Shown here: positions 9,105 to 17,864 of the stretch, piece by piece
How positions within the stretch are numbered: the first letter of the stretch is position 1
How the letters are laid out: each line of letters begins with the position of its first letter
Assembly: GCA_035299585.1 (NCBI GenBank)
Contig: DATGWF010000077.1
Span: 1 to 64,000 of the forward strand
DNA: 64,000 bases
DNA from: DATGWF01 sp035299585
GTDB taxonomy: Bacteria; Actinomycetota; Actinomycetes; Actinomycetales; Microbacteriaceae
Direction: 5' to 3'
Translations under genes and position numbers: made by a program
The notes under the pieces: generated by a model
The model's input: only the letters and a program-made list of their open reading frames with translations
Databases searched by the model: none
Told to the model about the DNA's origin: nothing

Positions 9105-10126
9105 ATTGATATTCCTTGTCGGTGAGCGCGGGCGAGGAGGAACAACAGGAAGGGAGCGCCGATAAGGCCGGTGACGACACCGACGGGATAGTTCACGGGT
9201 GCGAGATGTTGACTCACGAGGTCGGCGCTGAGCACGATGATTGCCCCGGTGAGACCGGCCGTTACCAATGGAAATGACTCGCGTCGAACGAGCCGTGACG
9301 CTATTGGCCCGGCAAGAAGGGCGACAAACGCGATTGGCCCCGTCGTCGCGGTGGCTACGGCGATGAGCAGCACGGCGATAATGAGCAGTGTGGCACGAAG
9401 CCGGCGCGGCCGTACCCCCAAACCAGTTGCGACATCGTCCCCAAGCTGCAGGACGGGGACAGAACGAGCGGCGAAGAGGAGAAACGGCGCGACGAGCGCG
9501 AATCCGCTGAGCAATGGCCACAACGCCGGCCAAAACGCGCTGTTCAAACTCCCGGTCAACCATCGGAGGGCGGCCAACACATCCCATTGATTCGCTCGAG
9601 CAAGCATCCACTGGGTAACGGCGGTGAGCAGTGCCGCACAGCCAATTCCAACCAGAATGAGACGGAGCCCCAGGGTGCCGCCACGTTGGGACAGCAAGAA
9701 GATAACGGCTGCCGTCGCGAGACCGCCCATGAGCGCCAAACCGGTCAGCGCCAAACCGGTCGCTCCAAACAGCAGGATTCCGGCGACGGCACTGGCGCTC
9801 GCTCCCGCGCTGATGCCAATGATGTCGGGGCTTGCCAGCGGATTCCGCAGGAGAACTTGAAAGGTGACACCGGCGAATCCAAACGCTGCGCCGGCCACAA
9901 CTGCGGTGAGCACTCGGGGTAATCGCAGTCCGGTCACGACAAATGACTGCTCCGTGGATTGGCCGATCAGAATGTTGAAGACCTGGTCCAGTGCGAGGGA
10001 CTGAACGCCCAGGCAGAGTCCCAGAACCGCAAGTGAACAGACGGTCAGCGCCAAAAGGGCGTTCACCAGCCGAGTTCGGCGCTGACGCTGTTGGCGTTTC
10101 AACCTGAGGGTCGCGGAGGAACTCAC
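9101..10126 (-). CDS. Iron-siderophore ABC transporter permease (FecCD/BtuC family)
   Basis: Polytopic inner-membrane protein of 341 residues with the eight to ten Gly/Ala/Leu-rich helices of the FecCD family. The family hallmark RLPRVLTAVVAGAAF (near residue 70) is followed by FQVLLRNPLASPDIIGISAG, a conserved substrate-path and coupling region. A basic N-terminus (KRQQRQRRTR) precedes the first helix. It overlaps both neighbours by 4 bp (ATGA), indicating tight translational coupling. It should form a heterodimeric channel with the permease encoded just upstream. Confidence 0.93.
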   Translation of the reverse strand: MSSSATLRLKRQQRQRRTRLVNALLALTVCSLAVLGLCLGVQSLALDQVFNILIGQSTEQSFVVTGLRLPRVLTAVVAGAAFGFAGVTFQVLLRNPLASPDIIGISAGASASAVAGILLFGATGLALTGLALMGGLATAAVIFLLSQRGGTLGLRLILVGIGCAALLTAVTQWMLARANQWDVLAALRWLTGSLNSAFWPALWPLLSGFALVAPFLLFAARSVPVLQLGDDVATGLGVRPRRLRATLLIIAVLLIAVATATTGPIAFVALLAGPIASRLVRRESFPLVTAGLTGAIIVLSADLVSQHLAPVNYPVGVVTGLIGAPFLLFLLARAHRQGISI

Positions 10127-11124
10127 AGTTGGGCAATCCGATTCCGGCGAGCAATTGCAATGAAGATAGGGGCGCCAATGAGACAGAGAGTAATGCCGAC
10201 TTCGATCTCGCTCGGCCGCGAGAGGATCCGTCCGAGGACATCAGCCGCGACGACAAGGATTGCTCCGAAGCCTACTGACGCGGGCAGAATCCAGCGGTAG
10301 TCACTGCCGAGTAGGAGCCGAGCGACGTGAGGTGCGACGAGGCCAACAAAGACAATCGGTCCCGCCAATGCCGTCGCGGTGCCGGCGAGCATGACGGCAC
10401 CGGTTGCGCCAACGAGGCGGGCACGTGGCACGTGGAGCCCCACCCCGGTGGCGAGTTCATCGCCGAGCGCGAGCGTGTTGAGCGCACGCATTGAACTGAG
10501 CGCGAAAACGCCCCCCACGATGAGGAACGGAGCGGCGGCGGCGAACAGGTGGACATCCGCGCCGCCGATGCTGCCGATCTGCCAGAACCGATATTCGGTC
10601 ATGATGTCGACGCGAGGCAGGAGAACTGCGTTGGTGAGCGATGCACACACGGCGCTCACGGCCGCACCGGCAAGGGCGAGCTTGAGTGGGCTTGCCCCAC
10701 CAGGTCCGGCTGAACCCAGCACAGCGGTAACGATTGCAGCGAGAGTCGCACCAGCCAGCGCCACCCACATGAGTGTCCCGGGTGCCGGTGTTCCGGCGAG
10801 AGCGAGGGCACTCACAACTGCGAATGCCGCCCCAGCGTTCACCCCACTCAGACCGGGATCGGCAAGCGGATTGCGGGTAATGCCCTGCATCACTGCGCCC
10901 GACAGCCCCAGGGCCGCCCCAACGAGGAGGCCGAGTATGGTGCGGGGAATACGCTCTCGCACGGCTGCTTCAGCGATTCCGTTCGCGGACGGATCAGTGA
11001 GTGCAGTGATGACTTCGGAGATTGCGACGTCGCGTGATCCCCAAACTATGGAGGCCACTGACGTCAGGGCGAGCGCGGTCACACTCAGGGTGAGCGTGAC
11101 CGCGAACCGCCGAGCTCGATTCAC
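10123..11124 (-). CDS. Iron-siderophore ABC transporter permease (FecCD/BtuC family)
   Basis: Polytopic permease of 333 residues and partner of the downstream FecCD-type protein. Visible family features are RIPRTILGLLVGAALGLSGA, the GITRNPLADPGLSGVNAGA stretch, and the C-terminal GPIVFVGLVAPHVARLL, which contacts the ATPase. It overlaps the binding-protein stop (11121-11124) and the next permease start by 4 bp each. All four genes read as one minus-strand operon. Confidence 0.93.
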   Translation of the reverse strand: MNRARRFAVTLTLSVTALALTSVASIVWGSRDVAISEVITALTDPSANGIAEAAVRERIPRTILGLLVGAALGLSGAVMQGITRNPLADPGLSGVNAGAAFAVVSALALAGTPAPGTLMWVALAGATLAAIVTAVLGSAGPGGASPLKLALAGAAVSAVCASLTNAVLLPRVDIMTEYRFWQIGSIGGADVHLFAAAAPFLIVGGVFALSSMRALNTLALGDELATGVGLHVPRARLVGATGAVMLAGTATALAGPIVFVGLVAPHVARLLLGSDYRWILPASVGFGAILVVAADVLGRILSRPSEIEVGITLCLIGAPIFIAIARRNRIAQL

Positions 11125-12164
11125 TTAACCTGAATGGCCGCGGCTTGGAACAGGCCGAGGTAGCGGTCCAGCGCCCACGGAATGGACAGCACCGTGGGGC
11201 CCGACGTTGCGGCAGCGAGCGGCGTCGCATTGGGCAAGATGACAACCGAGCCGCGCTGGACGGCAGGAATCTTGCCGATCAGCGGGTGAGCCTGAAGGAG
11301 GGCCAAGGTGCTGTCGTCGCCATAGGTGACCAAAATGTCGGCATCAATGCTGTCAGCGTTTTCGGCGGCAATGGTGGCGAAGAACTCCTGAGAGTCGCCG
11401 ATGATGTCCTTGAGCCGCGGAGACAGCCCCAAACCGAGGTCCTGTGTGAACTGCACCCGGGCGTCGATTGGCGTGTAGACGCTAATCGAACTCAGATCGG
11501 ATGGGTTGAGGTAGGTGTACGCGACCGTTTTCCCAGCAACATCCGGGTATCGGCTCTTGGCTTCGGCAATCGTCGCGTCCACTTTCGCGACAAGCGCTTC
11601 GGCCGCCGAACGCTTGCCCAGAGCGGCACCGTTGATGAGTGCCATTTCGCGCCAATTCGTTCCCCAGGCGAGTCCGGGATATGCCACAACGTGCGGGGTA
11701 ATTGCGCTCAGCGTTTGAAAGTCCTCGGCCGACAGGCCCGAGTATGCAGCGAGGACTACGTCGGGATTGACGGAGGCGACCGCTTCAAAGTTGATTCCAT
11801 CGACTTCGTCGAACAGAACGGGGAGCGAAGCGCCCGTCGCGCCGAGGCCATTGAGGGCGTCAAATGTCCACGGCAGGATTCCGTCTCCGTTGTCGTCGCC
11901 CCAGGCGCCGCCGGCCATTCCGACAGGGATGATGCCGAGCGCGAGCGCCACATCTTGATTGCCCCAAGCAACGGATGCGACTCGTTGGGGGACCTCAGAG
12001 ATTACCGTCTGACCGAACGCGTGGTCGATGGTTACGGGGAATGAGTCGGTTGGCACATTGGCGTTGGTGGCACCAGGGGAGCCCGTAGCACAGGCGGTGA
12101 GGGCCAAGCTCGCGGCGGCAAGGAGAGACGTTGAGACGGTTCGATACCAGGTGCGACGGGACAT
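11121..12164 (-). CDS. Iron-siderophore substrate-binding lipoprotein
   Basis: Protein of 347 residues with a type II signal peptide: MSRRTW, a hydrophobic core and the lipobox LTAC with Cys25. It should be anchored to the outer face of the membrane and deliver Fe-siderophore to the permeases. The body fits the FepB/FhuD class III fold, starting with ITIDHAFG and VPQRVASVAWG typical of the first lobe; a central helical span contains IAEAKSRYPDVAGKTVAYT. Upstream in-frame Met codons exist, but ATG 12164 gives the only sensible signal peptide. An IdeR/DtxR-type box ends 36 bp upstream of the start, so iron-replete repression is expected. The siderophore cannot be told from sequence. Confidence 0.92.
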   Translation of the reverse strand: MSRRTWYRTVSTSLLAAASLALTACATGSPGATNANVPTDSFPVTIDHAFGQTVISEVPQRVASVAWGNQDVALALGIIPVGMAGGAWGDDNGDGILPWTFDALNGLGATGASLPVLFDEVDGINFEAVASVNPDVVLAAYSGLSAEDFQTLSAITPHVVAYPGLAWGTNWREMALINGAALGKRSAAEALVAKVDATIAEAKSRYPDVAGKTVAYTYLNPSDLSSISVYTPIDARVQFTQDLGLGLSPRLKDIIGDSQEFFATIAAENADSIDADILVTYGDDSTLALLQAHPLIGKIPAVQRGSVVILPNATPLAAATSGPTVLSIPWALDRYLGLFQAAAIQVK

Positions 12165-12199
12165 AAAGGCGATTCCTAACGAGTTTGCATGAACTTTCA

Positions 12200-12218
12200 T
12201 TAGGTTAGCCTTACCTAA
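12200..12218 (-). promoter_or_regulatory. IdeR/DtxR iron box upstream of the siderophore importer
   Basis: TTAGGTTAGCCTTACCTAA matches the DtxR/IdeR 19-bp consensus TTAGGTTAGSCTAACCTAA at 18 of 19 positions. It lies between the end of the siderophore-interacting-protein gene (12239) and the start of the binding protein (12164), the expected operator position for Fe(II)-dependent repression of the importer operon. Confidence 0.85.
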
Positions 12219-12238
12219 TCGCCCTGTCCAATTGGATG

Positions 12239-13162
12239 TCAGAACGAACTTTGACCCATTCGCCAATACCCCATGAATGCAACACTCTGCGGTGGTACCC
12301 CGAGTTCGGATACGAGAAGGCGCCGAAGCGACTTAATTGCGGCCGACTCCCCAGCGAGCCAGGCGTACAGGCCGCCCGCATCCGTCGATTGCGCGTCGTC
12401 CTCGACGTCTGGCACCTCCCAGAGAATCTCCGTATCGATGTCAATCTCTGATAGCTCGACAGGCGCGACCGTGGTTGCTGACGCAATGGTCATAGCCGCA
12501 GCCGCCACGGCGGGGACAAGGCGACTTCCCGGTTCGCCAGATCGGACCACCACCCGCAGGTCGATTCCGGGCGGTGCTGGGCTGAGAGCTTGCACGTCTC
12601 CCGCATGCGGCACCTCGATCACAGCGATGCCTTGGGTGCGATTATCCATTCGTTCGAAAATCCCGGAAACAGCCGGAAGTGCCGTCTCATCGGCCGCAAT
12701 CAAGACCCGCCCGACCCCGGTAGGTGGATTCCAGTCGATACCACCGTGGCGGCCAGAATATCCGCGCACTGGCACGACAACAGCAATCGTGTCACCCGGT
12801 TGTGCATCGCCCGCCCAAGCGGAAGCCGGACCGGAGCGTCCGTGCAGGACAAAATCGACGTCAAACTCGGCCGACTCGGCACGCACTTCACGGAGGGTGT
12901 ACGTGCGCATGATGGGCCGATTGGCCTCGGGCGCGGCGCGCCAGGCTGCGTACCAATCGTGGTTTCCAACGAACTCTTCGAGATTGCTCGACGGAGTGGG
13001 GAGGAGCAACTTGATTCGCTGGTCACATCTCGTGTCGGCAATCTCTCGGACGGTTGGCCCGGTGAACGTTACACGACGGAAAGTGGGGCTCAGCATGCGG
13101 ACCCGCGCAACCGATACCAGCATGGTTGCGAAGGGCGCTCCCGATTCCTCGGCTGCAGTCAT
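12239..13162 (-). CDS. Siderophore-interacting protein (FAD-dependent ferric-siderophore reductase, SIP family)
   Basis: Protein of 307 residues related to ViuB/YqjH flavoreductases, which release iron from imported siderophores by reduction in the cytoplasm. The N-terminal FAD-binding barrel contains FRRVTFTG near residue 28 and RTYTLR (residues 86-91) for FAD phosphate binding. It also has the family pattern GPASAWAGDAQPGDT and VLIAADETALPA at the start of the NAD(P)H-binding lobe; the end GYWRMG is typical. It starts at ATG 13162 with GAGGTG 6 nt upstream, 16 bp after the exporter-fold ABC gene, so the two are probably co-transcribed. The IdeR box lies downstream of this gene; iron control of this pair would need a separate site that I do not see. 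Confidence 0.9.
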   Translation of the reverse strand: MTAAEESGAPFATMLVSVARVRMLSPTFRRVTFTGPTVREIADTRCDQRIKLLLPTPSSNLEEFVGNHDWYAAWRAAPEANRPIMRTYTLREVRAESAEFDVDFVLHGRSGPASAWAGDAQPGDTIAVVVPVRGYSGRHGGIDWNPPTGVGRVLIAADETALPAVSGIFERMDNRTQGIAVIEVPHAGDVQALSPAPPGIDLRVVVRSGEPGSRLVPAVAAAAMTIASATTVAPVELSEIDIDTEILWEVPDVEDDAQSTDAGGLYAWLAGESAAIKSLRRLLVSELGVPPQSVAFMGYWRMGQSSF

Positions 13163-13178
13163 TTTTGGCACCTCATCT

Positions 13179-14960
13179 TCAGGTGAGGAGCTGGGTCGCG
13201 GCGAGCTCGCGGTAGAGCGGCACCGACTCGAGCAACTCTTCGTGTGTACCTGAGCCGAGCACGCGGCCCTGTTCGAGCACCACGATGACATCCGCGTCGA
13301 CCACGGTCGAAAGTCGGTGGGCAATCACGATGAGCGTGCGGTTCGACGACGCCGCATCGATTGCGGCACGCATGCGCTGCTCGTTCACGCCATCGAGGCT
13401 CGAGGTCGACTCGTCCAAGAGCAGCACCTCGGGGGCTTGCAAGAGTGCCCGCGCAATCGCGAGCCGCTGGCGCTCGCCACCGGACAGCATCACGCCGTCC
13501 TCACCGACCGGCGCGTCCAAGCCGCGCTCGTCGCGGTCAAGCACCTCGCCGAGGTTCACCGTGCGGAGCACACGCTCACAGTCGTCGTCGCTCGCCTCCG
13601 GCGCCGCGAGCAAGAGGTTCTCACGCAGGGATCCGGCAAGCACCGGCGCCTCCTGCTCGACATAGCCAATCCGTGAACGCAGGTCTTTGCGCTCCAGGCC
13701 GCGAATGTCGTCGCCAAACAAGCGAACCGCACCCGCGGTGGGGTCGTAGAAGCGCTCGATGAGGGCGAGTGAGGTCGACTTGCCCGCGCCCGAGGGACCC
13801 ACCAGCGCGAGCCGTTTGCCGGCGGGTACCGCGAAGCTCACACCGTGCAGCACGTCGCTGCCACCCTCGTAGCCGAAACTCACGCCTTCGAACGCAATTG
13901 CCGGCGCGTTTGTCGGTGCGAGACCGGCCGCGAGACCCTCTGCGATGAGCGCGTCACCCGCGGTTTCGGCGGGGACGTCAAGCACTTCGGTGATGCGGCC
14001 GAGCGCCCCGAGCGCCTGATTGACCGAACTGATTGCGCCGAACGCGGTGCCCAGCGGGCCGACCATGAGGAACAGGAACATGATGAAGGCGACGAGCGAG
14101 GCGACGCTGATTGCGCCACTCGCGACCCGGAATCCGCCAAGACCCAGCACCACCAGAAGCGAGACCTGCAGGGCCACCATTGCCACCGGTACGACGAACG
14201 CGGAGTAGCGCGCCACCTTCACACCGGCGTCATATGCACGGTCGGCCTGAGCCCGAATGGCCTCGGTTTCACGCTGCTCGGCGGTGTTCGCTCGAATCGT
14301 GCGGATGGCCGAGAGGGCGCGCTCCACGGCCGCGGCAAGATCGCCCACCCGCTCTTGCTGTTCCCGGCTCGCCTGGCGCATCCGGCCGCCGAGGGCGACG
14401 ACGAGGATGACGGCGACGAGCACCACGAGCACGGTCGCCCCGAGCAGCACGGGGTCGAGCACACACATGGCGATGAGTGCGCCGAGGAGGACAAACGCGC
14501 CACCGAGCGAATCGATGAGGCCTTGCGTCATCACCGCGTACAGCAATGTGGTGTCCGAACCGACACGAGAGACGAGGTCGCCGGTGCGGCGAGTGTCGTA
14601 CTCACGGATGGGCAGACGCAGCAGGTGGTGGGCGAGCCGAACGCGGGCCGAACGCACCACCGCGGTGCCGGCACGCTGCAACAGGTAGTGCTGGACGGCA
14701 CTGATCGCCGCCGCCGTAATGACGAGGGATACCAGGAGAGCGACCAGAGCGCCGAACGGTTCCTGGCTCTGTACCTTGCCGATGACGACGGCGACAATCG
14801 TGGGCTGAGCGAGCTGGGCGAGGGCGCCAATGACGCTGAGCACGACGGCCACGGTGAGCATGGTGCGGTGCTCGGCAAGATAGGGGAGCAATTGGCGGAA
14901 GGATCCGCGCGGCCCCTCACTCATTCGGGAACCGCGTCCACCGCGACCTCGCTGCGCCAT
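13179..14960 (-). CDS. Exporter-type ABC transporter, fused permease and ATPase
   Basis: Protein of 593 residues. Six transmembrane helices span about residues 25-320, including the intracellular coupling motif TRRTGDLVSRVGSDTT. The nucleotide-binding domain carries GPSGAGKST (Walker A), LSGGERQRLAIARAL (signature), VLLLDESTSSLD (Walker B with the normal catalytic Glu) and the H-loop IAHRLST. All sites are consensus, so a homodimer is possible. It starts at ATG 14960 with GGAG 5 nt upstream. The substrate is unknown. Because it sits directly before the SIP gene and siderophore importer, siderophore export, or IrtAB-like import, is conceivable (inference). Confidence 0.85.
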   Translation of the reverse strand: MAQRGRGGRGSRMSEGPRGSFRQLLPYLAEHRTMLTVAVVLSVIGALAQLAQPTIVAVVIGKVQSQEPFGALVALLVSLVITAAAISAVQHYLLQRAGTAVVRSARVRLAHHLLRLPIREYDTRRTGDLVSRVGSDTTLLYAVMTQGLIDSLGGAFVLLGALIAMCVLDPVLLGATVLVVLVAVILVVALGGRMRQASREQQERVGDLAAAVERALSAIRTIRANTAEQRETEAIRAQADRAYDAGVKVARYSAFVVPVAMVALQVSLLVVLGLGGFRVASGAISVASLVAFIMFLFLMVGPLGTAFGAISSVNQALGALGRITEVLDVPAETAGDALIAEGLAAGLAPTNAPAIAFEGVSFGYEGGSDVLHGVSFAVPAGKRLALVGPSGAGKSTSLALIERFYDPTAGAVRLFGDDIRGLERKDLRSRIGYVEQEAPVLAGSLRENLLLAAPEASDDDCERVLRTVNLGEVLDRDERGLDAPVGEDGVMLSGGERQRLAIARALLQAPEVLLLDESTSSLDGVNEQRMRAAIDAASSNRTLIVIAHRLSTVVDADVIVVLEQGRVLGSGTHEELLESVPLYRELAATQLLT

Positions 14961-15034
14961 GCGCTCTCCAATCGAGTTGAAATCTTGGGCGACCCATCCG
15001 ACGTCATCGGCAGAAACGGGGATACGCTGAGGCC

Positions 15035-15463
15035 ATGGAACTCTTGCCAATCCTGCACATTGCCACGGCCGTCTTCATTATCGGGCCTATGGCGCTTCTT
15101 CCGCACACCGGCATGGCCGCCCTGCGCCGCGGTGACGTGGGTTCGGTTCGCACCGTCGAGCGTTCGACGACAATCTTCGCCTTCGCTTCGCTGCTGGTAT
15201 TCATGCTCGGCTTCGGCGCCCTCGGGGTGGCCGGCTCCGAGGAAGACTGGAGCTTCAGCTCGCCCTGGATTATCTGGTCGATCGTGCTCTACGTTGTCGC
15301 GCTCGGTCTCACGCTGTTCGTCGTGCTCCCCGCACTGCGCTCGGGAGCAGACGCTGTTGAAGCCGGCTCGAGCAAGACCGGGTATGGCGCGCTTGCCGCA
15401 AGCAACGGCATCGTCACCCTGCTGCTCATCGGCGTGGTCGTGCTGATGAGCTGGAAGCCCTAG
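15035..15463 (+). CDS. Four-helix membrane protein, DUF2269-like
   Basis: Protein of 142 residues with four predicted membrane helices: residues 4-24 ([17 protein letters not shown]), about 45-66, 77-100 and 120-140. The N-terminal helix with an early His and the [15 protein letters not shown] segment resemble predicted integral membrane proteins of the DUF2269 type; this assignment is tentative. A TACGCT element (15023-15028) ends 6 nt before the ATG, so the mRNA is probably leaderless. The gene ends tail-to-tail with ribH, sharing the CTAG at 15460-15463. Confidence 0.65.
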   Translation: MELLPILHIATAVFIIGPMALLPHTGMAALRRGDVGSVRTVERSTTIFAFASLLVFMLGFGALGVAGSEEDWSFSSPWIIWSIVLYVVALGLTLFVVLPALRSGADAVEAGSSKTGYGALAASNGIVTLLLIGVVVLMSWKP

Positions 15464-15933
15464 CTCCCGAGCAGTGCTCGAATGCTGAGCGCGGCGTGCA
15501 CCGCCGCCTCAGCGGCTTCGGCGCCTTTATCCTCGCGTGAGCCGGGGAGTCCAGCCCGATCCAAGCCCTGCTGTTCGTCGTCGAGGGTGAGCACGCCGAA
15601 TCCGACCGGCTTTCCCGTCGCGAGGGCGAGCTGGGTGAGGCCGTCCGTGGCCGCGTTCGACACGAACTCGAAGTGCGGCGTCCCGCCGCGGATGATGACC
15701 CCGAGGGCCACGACCGCGTCGGCCCCGGACAGCAGCGCGGCTTTACTCACGACGGGGAGCTCGAAAGCGCCCGGAACGCGCACGAGCGAGTGCTCTGCGC
15801 CGGCGGCGTCGAGGGCGCGCTGAGCGCCGGCGATGAGCCCGTCGCTGATCTCCGTGTGCCACGAGCCCGCGACGATGACGACCCGGAGGCCGTGACCGTT
15901 GAGCGCGAGTTCGGGGCGACCGGCGCCGCTCAT
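15460..15933 (-). CDS. ribH: 6,7-dimethyl-8-ribityllumazine synthase
   Basis: Condenses 5-amino-6-ribitylamino-uracil with dihydroxybutanone phosphate to lumazine, the penultimate riboflavin step. With 157 residues it is standard length. Visible active-site segments are [31 protein letters not shown] (containing the catalytic His) and GFGVLT. It overlaps the ribBA stop by ATGA (15930-15933) and is the last gene of the riboflavin operon controlled by the FMN riboswitch at 18934-19060. Lumazine synthases assemble into pentamers or 60-mers, often with riboflavin synthase. Confidence 0.97.
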   Translation of the reverse strand: MSGAGRPELALNGHGLRVVIVAGSWHTEISDGLIAGAQRALDAAGAEHSLVRVPGAFELPVVSKAALLSGADAVVALGVIIRGGTPHFEFVSNAATDGLTQLALATGKPVGFGVLTLDDEQQGLDRAGLPGSREDKGAEAAEAAVHAALSIRALLGS

Positions 15934-17198
15934 TCGGCGACCTCACCGACCGACTGGAGCTGCTCCGCCGTGATGAGGTGACCCATGCGGGCACCCTTGG
16001 TGGCCAGGTACTGTTCGTTGAACGCGCCGACACCGACGATGAGGGGCACCTGCTCGGTGACCGTCACCCCGTATTTCGCGAGCTGGGCCGCTTTGTCTGG
16101 ATTGTTCGAGAGCAAGCGCACGCGCTCGAGCCCGAGGTCGTGCAGCATGGCCGCCGCCGCCCCGTAGTCGCGCTTGTCTGCCGGCAGACCGAGCGCAAGG
16201 TTCGCGTCGAGTGTGTCGAGGCCGTCCTCCTGCAGACGGTAGGCGCGCAACTTGTTGATGAGGCCGATTCCGCGCCCCTCTTGGCCGCGCAGATAGAGCA
16301 CCACGCCACCATCACGGCTGATGGTTTCGAGGGCGGCGTCGAGCTGCGGGCCGCACTCGCACTTGAGCGAACCGAGCGCTTCGCCGGTGAGGCACTCTGA
16401 GTGCACCCGGATGAGGGCATCCTGTCCGATCTCGCCAGCGACGAGAGCGAGGTGGTCGGCTCCGGTGACCCGGTCACGGTAGGCGCGCATGCGAATCGGG
16501 CCGTGGCTCGTCGGGACGGTCGTTTCGACTTCGAAGCTCACGCGACCGAGCTCCGCCGGAGCGGTCGAGTCGAGCGCCTCGCGGTCGGCCGGATTCGCGT
16601 CGAGGTAGCGAGTGAGTTCGGCAATGGTGGTGACGAGAAGTCCCTCTCGCTCACCCATCTCGAGCAGTCCGGTGAGGCGCATCATCTCGCCATCATCCTG
16701 GACAACCTCGCCGATGATGGCCACTGGCGGCAAGCCGGCAAGTTTCATCAAATCGACCGCGGCCTCGGTGTGTCCGGCACGCTCGCGCACGCCGCCCTCA
16801 ACCGCGCGAATCGGCACGAGGTGGCCGGGGCGGATGAGGTTGCTCGGGGTGGCGTTCGGGTCGGCGAGCACCCGAGCGGTGTGCGTGCGGTCGGCCGCAC
16901 TGATGCCGGTCGTGATGCCCTCCGCGGCGTCCACTGTGACGGTGTATGCGGTGCGGCGGACATCCTGGTTGACCTCGGTCATCAGTGGGAGCTCAAGCCG
17001 GTCCGCGATCTCGTTTGTCAGCGGCACGCACAGGTAGCCAGAGGTGTTGCGAATGGTCCACGCCATCCAGTGCTGCGTGGCCAGTGCGGCCGAGAAGATC
17101 ACGTCGCCCTCGTTCTCGCGACCTTCGTCGTCGGCAACGAGCACCGGGCGTCCGGCGCGAAGGGCATCGAGTACTGCGGGGATACTGGCGAGACTCAT
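15930..17198 (-). CDS. ribBA: Bifunctional DHBP synthase / GTP cyclohydrolase II
   Basis: Fused enzyme of 422 residues supplying both riboflavin precursors. The N-terminal half (about 1-205) makes dihydroxybutanone phosphate from ribulose-5-phosphate; the acidic loop [10 protein letters not shown] and the HTEA motif are present. The C-terminal half opens the GTP ring. Its zinc cysteines lie in [17 protein letters not shown] and its catalytic region in [10 protein letters not shown]. Both catalytic sets look intact, so both activities are expected. It overlaps ribE upstream and ribH downstream by 4 bp each. Confidence 0.97.
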   Translation of the reverse strand: MSLASIPAVLDALRAGRPVLVADDEGRENEGDVIFSAALATQHWMAWTIRNTSGYLCVPLTNEIADRLELPLMTEVNQDVRRTAYTVTVDAAEGITTGISAADRTHTARVLADPNATPSNLIRPGHLVPIRAVEGGVRERAGHTEAAVDLMKLAGLPPVAIIGEVVQDDGEMMRLTGLLEMGEREGLLVTTIAELTRYLDANPADREALDSTAPAELGRVSFEVETTVPTSHGPIRMRAYRDRVTGADHLALVAGEIGQDALIRVHSECLTGEALGSLKCECGPQLDAALETISRDGGVVLYLRGQEGRGIGLINKLRAYRLQEDGLDTLDANLALGLPADKRDYGAAAAMLHDLGLERVRLLSNNPDKAAQLAKYGVTVTEQVPLIVGVGAFNEQYLATKGARMGHLITAEQLQSVGEVAE

Positions 17199-17863
17199 GC
17201 GCTCGCTCCATTCCGTTGAGGGCGGTTGCCCGGTTGGAGTGACGAGGGAATCTCGGCACTGTTCGTGAACTGCATCAAGCGTTGGACGTGGCGGGCAACG
17301 ATGTCCGTCTCGAGGTTGACGAGGTCGCCAACGACGCGCTCGCCGAGGGTCGTCGCAATCAGGGTTTCCGGAATGAGCGACACTTCACCCCAGTGGCCCT
17401 CGGCGTCGGAACCGATCGCGCTCAACGTGAGGGAGACTCCGTCGATGGTGATGGAGCCCTTGTCGACGACGAGCGGCGCGAGGTCGTCGGAGATGCGCAC
17501 ACGCAGCACCCGCCACTGCTCGGCGGGACGCACGTCAATCACCGTTCCGGTGCCGTCAACGTGGCCTTGCACGATGTGGCCACCCAGACGGTCGCCGAGT
17601 GCGGCGGCCCGCTCGAGGTTGACCTTCGTGCCGACCACGGCACCACCGAGAGCGCTCATCCGAATGGATTGCGCCATGACGTCGGCGGTGAAGCTGTCCG
17701 AGCTTTGCTCGATGACGGTAAGGCACACCCCGCTCACACAGATCGATGCACCGTGTTGCGCGTCGGAAACGACGAGCGGCCCGCGCACCGTCAGGCGCAG
17801 CGAATCCGCAACCGGCTCGATGGCCGTGATTTCGCCGATTTCTTCAATCAGTCCGGTGAACAT
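17195..17863 (-). CDS. ribE: Riboflavin synthase, alpha subunit
   Basis: Dismutates two lumazines into riboflavin and a pyrimidine. The 222-residue protein shows the two homologous lumazine-binding barrels. It begins with MFTGLIEEIGEI, has the conserved VCLTV and VNLERA of barrel 1, and LTLSA then NLETDIVARHVQRL of barrel 2. It starts 1 nt after the ribD stop. The C-terminus carries a short Ser/Pro/Arg-rich tail beyond the second barrel. Some species name this gene ribC. Confidence 0.96.
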   Translation of the reverse strand: MFTGLIEEIGEITAIEPVADSLRLTVRGPLVVSDAQHGASICVSGVCLTVIEQSSDSFTADVMAQSIRMSALGGAVVGTKVNLERAAALGDRLGGHIVQGHVDGTGTVIDVRPAEQWRVLRVRISDDLAPLVVDKGSITIDGVSLTLSAIGSDAEGHWGEVSLIPETLIATTLGERVVGDLVNLETDIVARHVQRLMQFTNSAEIPSSLQPGNRPQRNGASA

Positions 17864-17864
17864 G

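Noticed and set aside
9105..10256. A 380-residue N-terminal extension of the siderophore ATPase frame.
   Set aside because: It lies antisense-shifted across the permease gene, is Arg/Ser-rich and non-homologous; the ATGA overlap at 9101-9104 fixes the real start.
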